From contig DXIA01000094.1 in the NCBI GenBank assembly GCA_019113125.1, positions 1 through 14,241 of the forward strand: 14,241 bases of DNA, read 5' to 3'. Both the position numbers and the translations under genes were made by a program. This stretch comes from Candidatus Pygmaiobacter gallistercoris. Lineage in GTDB: Bacteria; Bacillota; Clostridia; Oscillospirales; Ruminococcaceae. The notes under the pieces are model-generated. The model was not told the DNA's origin. It saw only the letters and a program-made list of their open reading frames with translations, and made no database searches. Shown piece after piece: positions 13,703 through 14,241 of the stretch. The stretch's first letter is position 1; the number at the start of each line of letters is the position of its first letter.

Positions 13703-14014
13703 TTAACCGACGATCTCGGTGATGGTAACCTTGGTGAAGGGCTGACGGTGGCCGATCTTCCGCATGCTGCCCTTCTTGGGACGATAGCGCAGCACATGGA
13801 TCTTCTTGCCCTTGCCCTGCTTGTCGACGGTGCCCTTGACGCTGGCGCCGGCAACCACCGGGGTGCCGAACTTGACAGCGCCCTCCTCGCCAACCGCGAG
13901 GATCTGGTCGAAGACAACCTCCGCGCCGGCCTCGGCGGGGAGCTTCTCGACATAGATGACATCGCCCTTCTGAACGCGGTATTGCTTACCGCCGGTAACG
14001 ATCACTGCGTACAT
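13703..14014 (-). CDS. rplU: 50S ribosomal protein L21
   Basis: A 103-residue L21 of standard length, first gene of the operon. It opens with [18 protein letters not shown], which is the family signature, and ends with the basic [29 protein letters not shown] segment that contacts 23S rRNA. A GAGGTT site precedes the ATG. A consensus promoter and a short structured leader lie upstream. Confidence 0.98.
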   Translation of the reverse strand: MYAVIVTGGKQYRVQKGDVIYVEKLPAEAGAEVVFDQILAVGEEGAVKFGTPVVAGASVKGTVDKQGKGKKIHVLRYRPKKGSMRKIGHRQPFTKVTITEIVG

Positions 14015-14092
14015 CTGGATAACCTCTTTTTACTCAAGTCTCGCTGTTTCGGGCGGGCTGTGCAGCCACTTGAAAAGCCCAGCACATGCGGC
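14015..14092 (-). promoter_or_regulatory. rplU leader, possible L21-type autoregulatory RNA
   Basis: The leader of about 78 bases can pair TGTGC (14086-14082) with GCACA (14063-14059), and GGGC (14080-14077) with GCCC (14058-14055). The order of these pairings is crossed, so they would form a pseudoknot. Alternatively, GGCT-GCAC-AGCC can form a small hairpin. L21 leader RNAs that bind the protein product are known in Firmicutes. I cannot confirm membership from sequence alone. Confidence 0.35.
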
Positions 14093-14098
14093 TTGAAT

Positions 14099-14127
14099 AC
14101 TATACCATACCAAACGCAAAATGTCAA
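14099..14127 (-). promoter_or_regulatory. Sigma-A promoter of the rplU-rpmA-obg-mrnC operon
   Basis: Minus-strand TTGACA (14127-14122), exactly 17 bases, then TATAGT (14104-14099). The -35 is perfect and the -10 matches five of six positions, as expected for a highly expressed ribosomal operon. Transcription should begin near 14092. The second repeat copy ends about 11 bases upstream of the -35. Confidence 0.88.
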
Positions 14128-14137
14128 GACAAACTGC

Positions 14138-14241
14138 AAGGTGTGGCAGAATAAGAAAACAACGGTTCTGCCGTAGACTTTTGGCGTAGAAAGCACTTAG
14201 AGCGGCCCCCCAAGCCACCAAGGCTTGAGGGGCCGCTCTTC
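14138..14241. repeat. Dispersed structured repeat, copy B (cut by the window edge)
   Basis: From 14166 this copy aligns with 6176-6251. It again contains a 17-bp hairpin with the same ACCAA loop (14200-14216 with 14222-14238). The outer part (14139-14164), with GTGTGGC and TAAGAAAACAACG, matches the terminal inverted repeat of copy A with a short insertion. The 8-bp hairpin found between these parts in copy A is missing. The rest of the element lies beyond the window. Confidence 0.8.

Noticed and set aside
13142..14176. A 344-codon plus-strand open frame across obg, rpmA and rplU
   Set aside because: It runs antisense through three conserved genes and their intergenic signals, including a terminator and promoter, so it cannot be a real gene.

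Overview
The window looks like chromosomal DNA of a GC-rich member of the Firmicutes, probably class Clostridia and near Oscillospiraceae/Ruminococcaceae. The evidence is the rplU-rpmA-obg order, DegV, BlaI/BlaR1-type and FemX-type proteins, a PASTA-domain kinase-like protein, AGGAGG-type ribosome binding sites and sigma-A-like promoters. Nearly everything lies on the minus strand. The exceptions are the tail of a gene entering at the left edge and a 49-residue protein near base 11,400. I see no prophage, insertion sequence with a transposase, CRISPR array, tRNA or rRNA.

Layout from the left. (1) 1-678 (+) is the 3' end of an unrecognised gene, ending at a shared bidirectional terminator. (2) 714-5948 (-) reads, in transcription order, as a BlaI/MecI-family repressor, a BlaR1-like M56 metalloprotease whose sensor region is a GLUG-repeat ectodomain, a FemX-type peptidoglycan bridge aminoacyltransferase, and a DegV lipid-binding protein. 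A candidate BlaI operator lies upstream of the repressor. This suggests a proteolytically derepressed envelope-response unit. (3) 5949-6448 holds no gene. It contains a roughly 300-base, highly folded, inverted-repeat-bounded element. Part of a second copy lies at the right edge of the window (14138-14241). (4) 6449-8925 (-) has a SAM-dependent methyltransferase and a membrane protein with a zinc ribbon, a degenerate kinase domain and two PASTA domains. (5) 8964-11232 (-) has yebC and an RsmF-like rRNA m5C methyltransferase. (6) 11271-11621 (+) carries a small Asn/Lys/Thr/Gln-repeat protein with its own terminator and a possible forespore-type promoter. (7) 11627-14127 (-) is the rplU-rpmA-obg-mrnC ribosome and RNA-processing operon, with a consensus sigma-A promoter, a structured leader and an internal attenuator-like hairpin.

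The most interesting material is the repeated structured element and the BlaR1-GLUG fusion. In the repeated element, every imperfect pair I could check becomes G-U when read as minus-strand RNA, and one base pair differs between the copies by a compensatory G-C/C-G swap. Secondary points are the PASTA pseudokinase, the small repeat protein, and an L27 that lacks the cleavable N-terminal extension in an operon that lacks the Prp protease gene.
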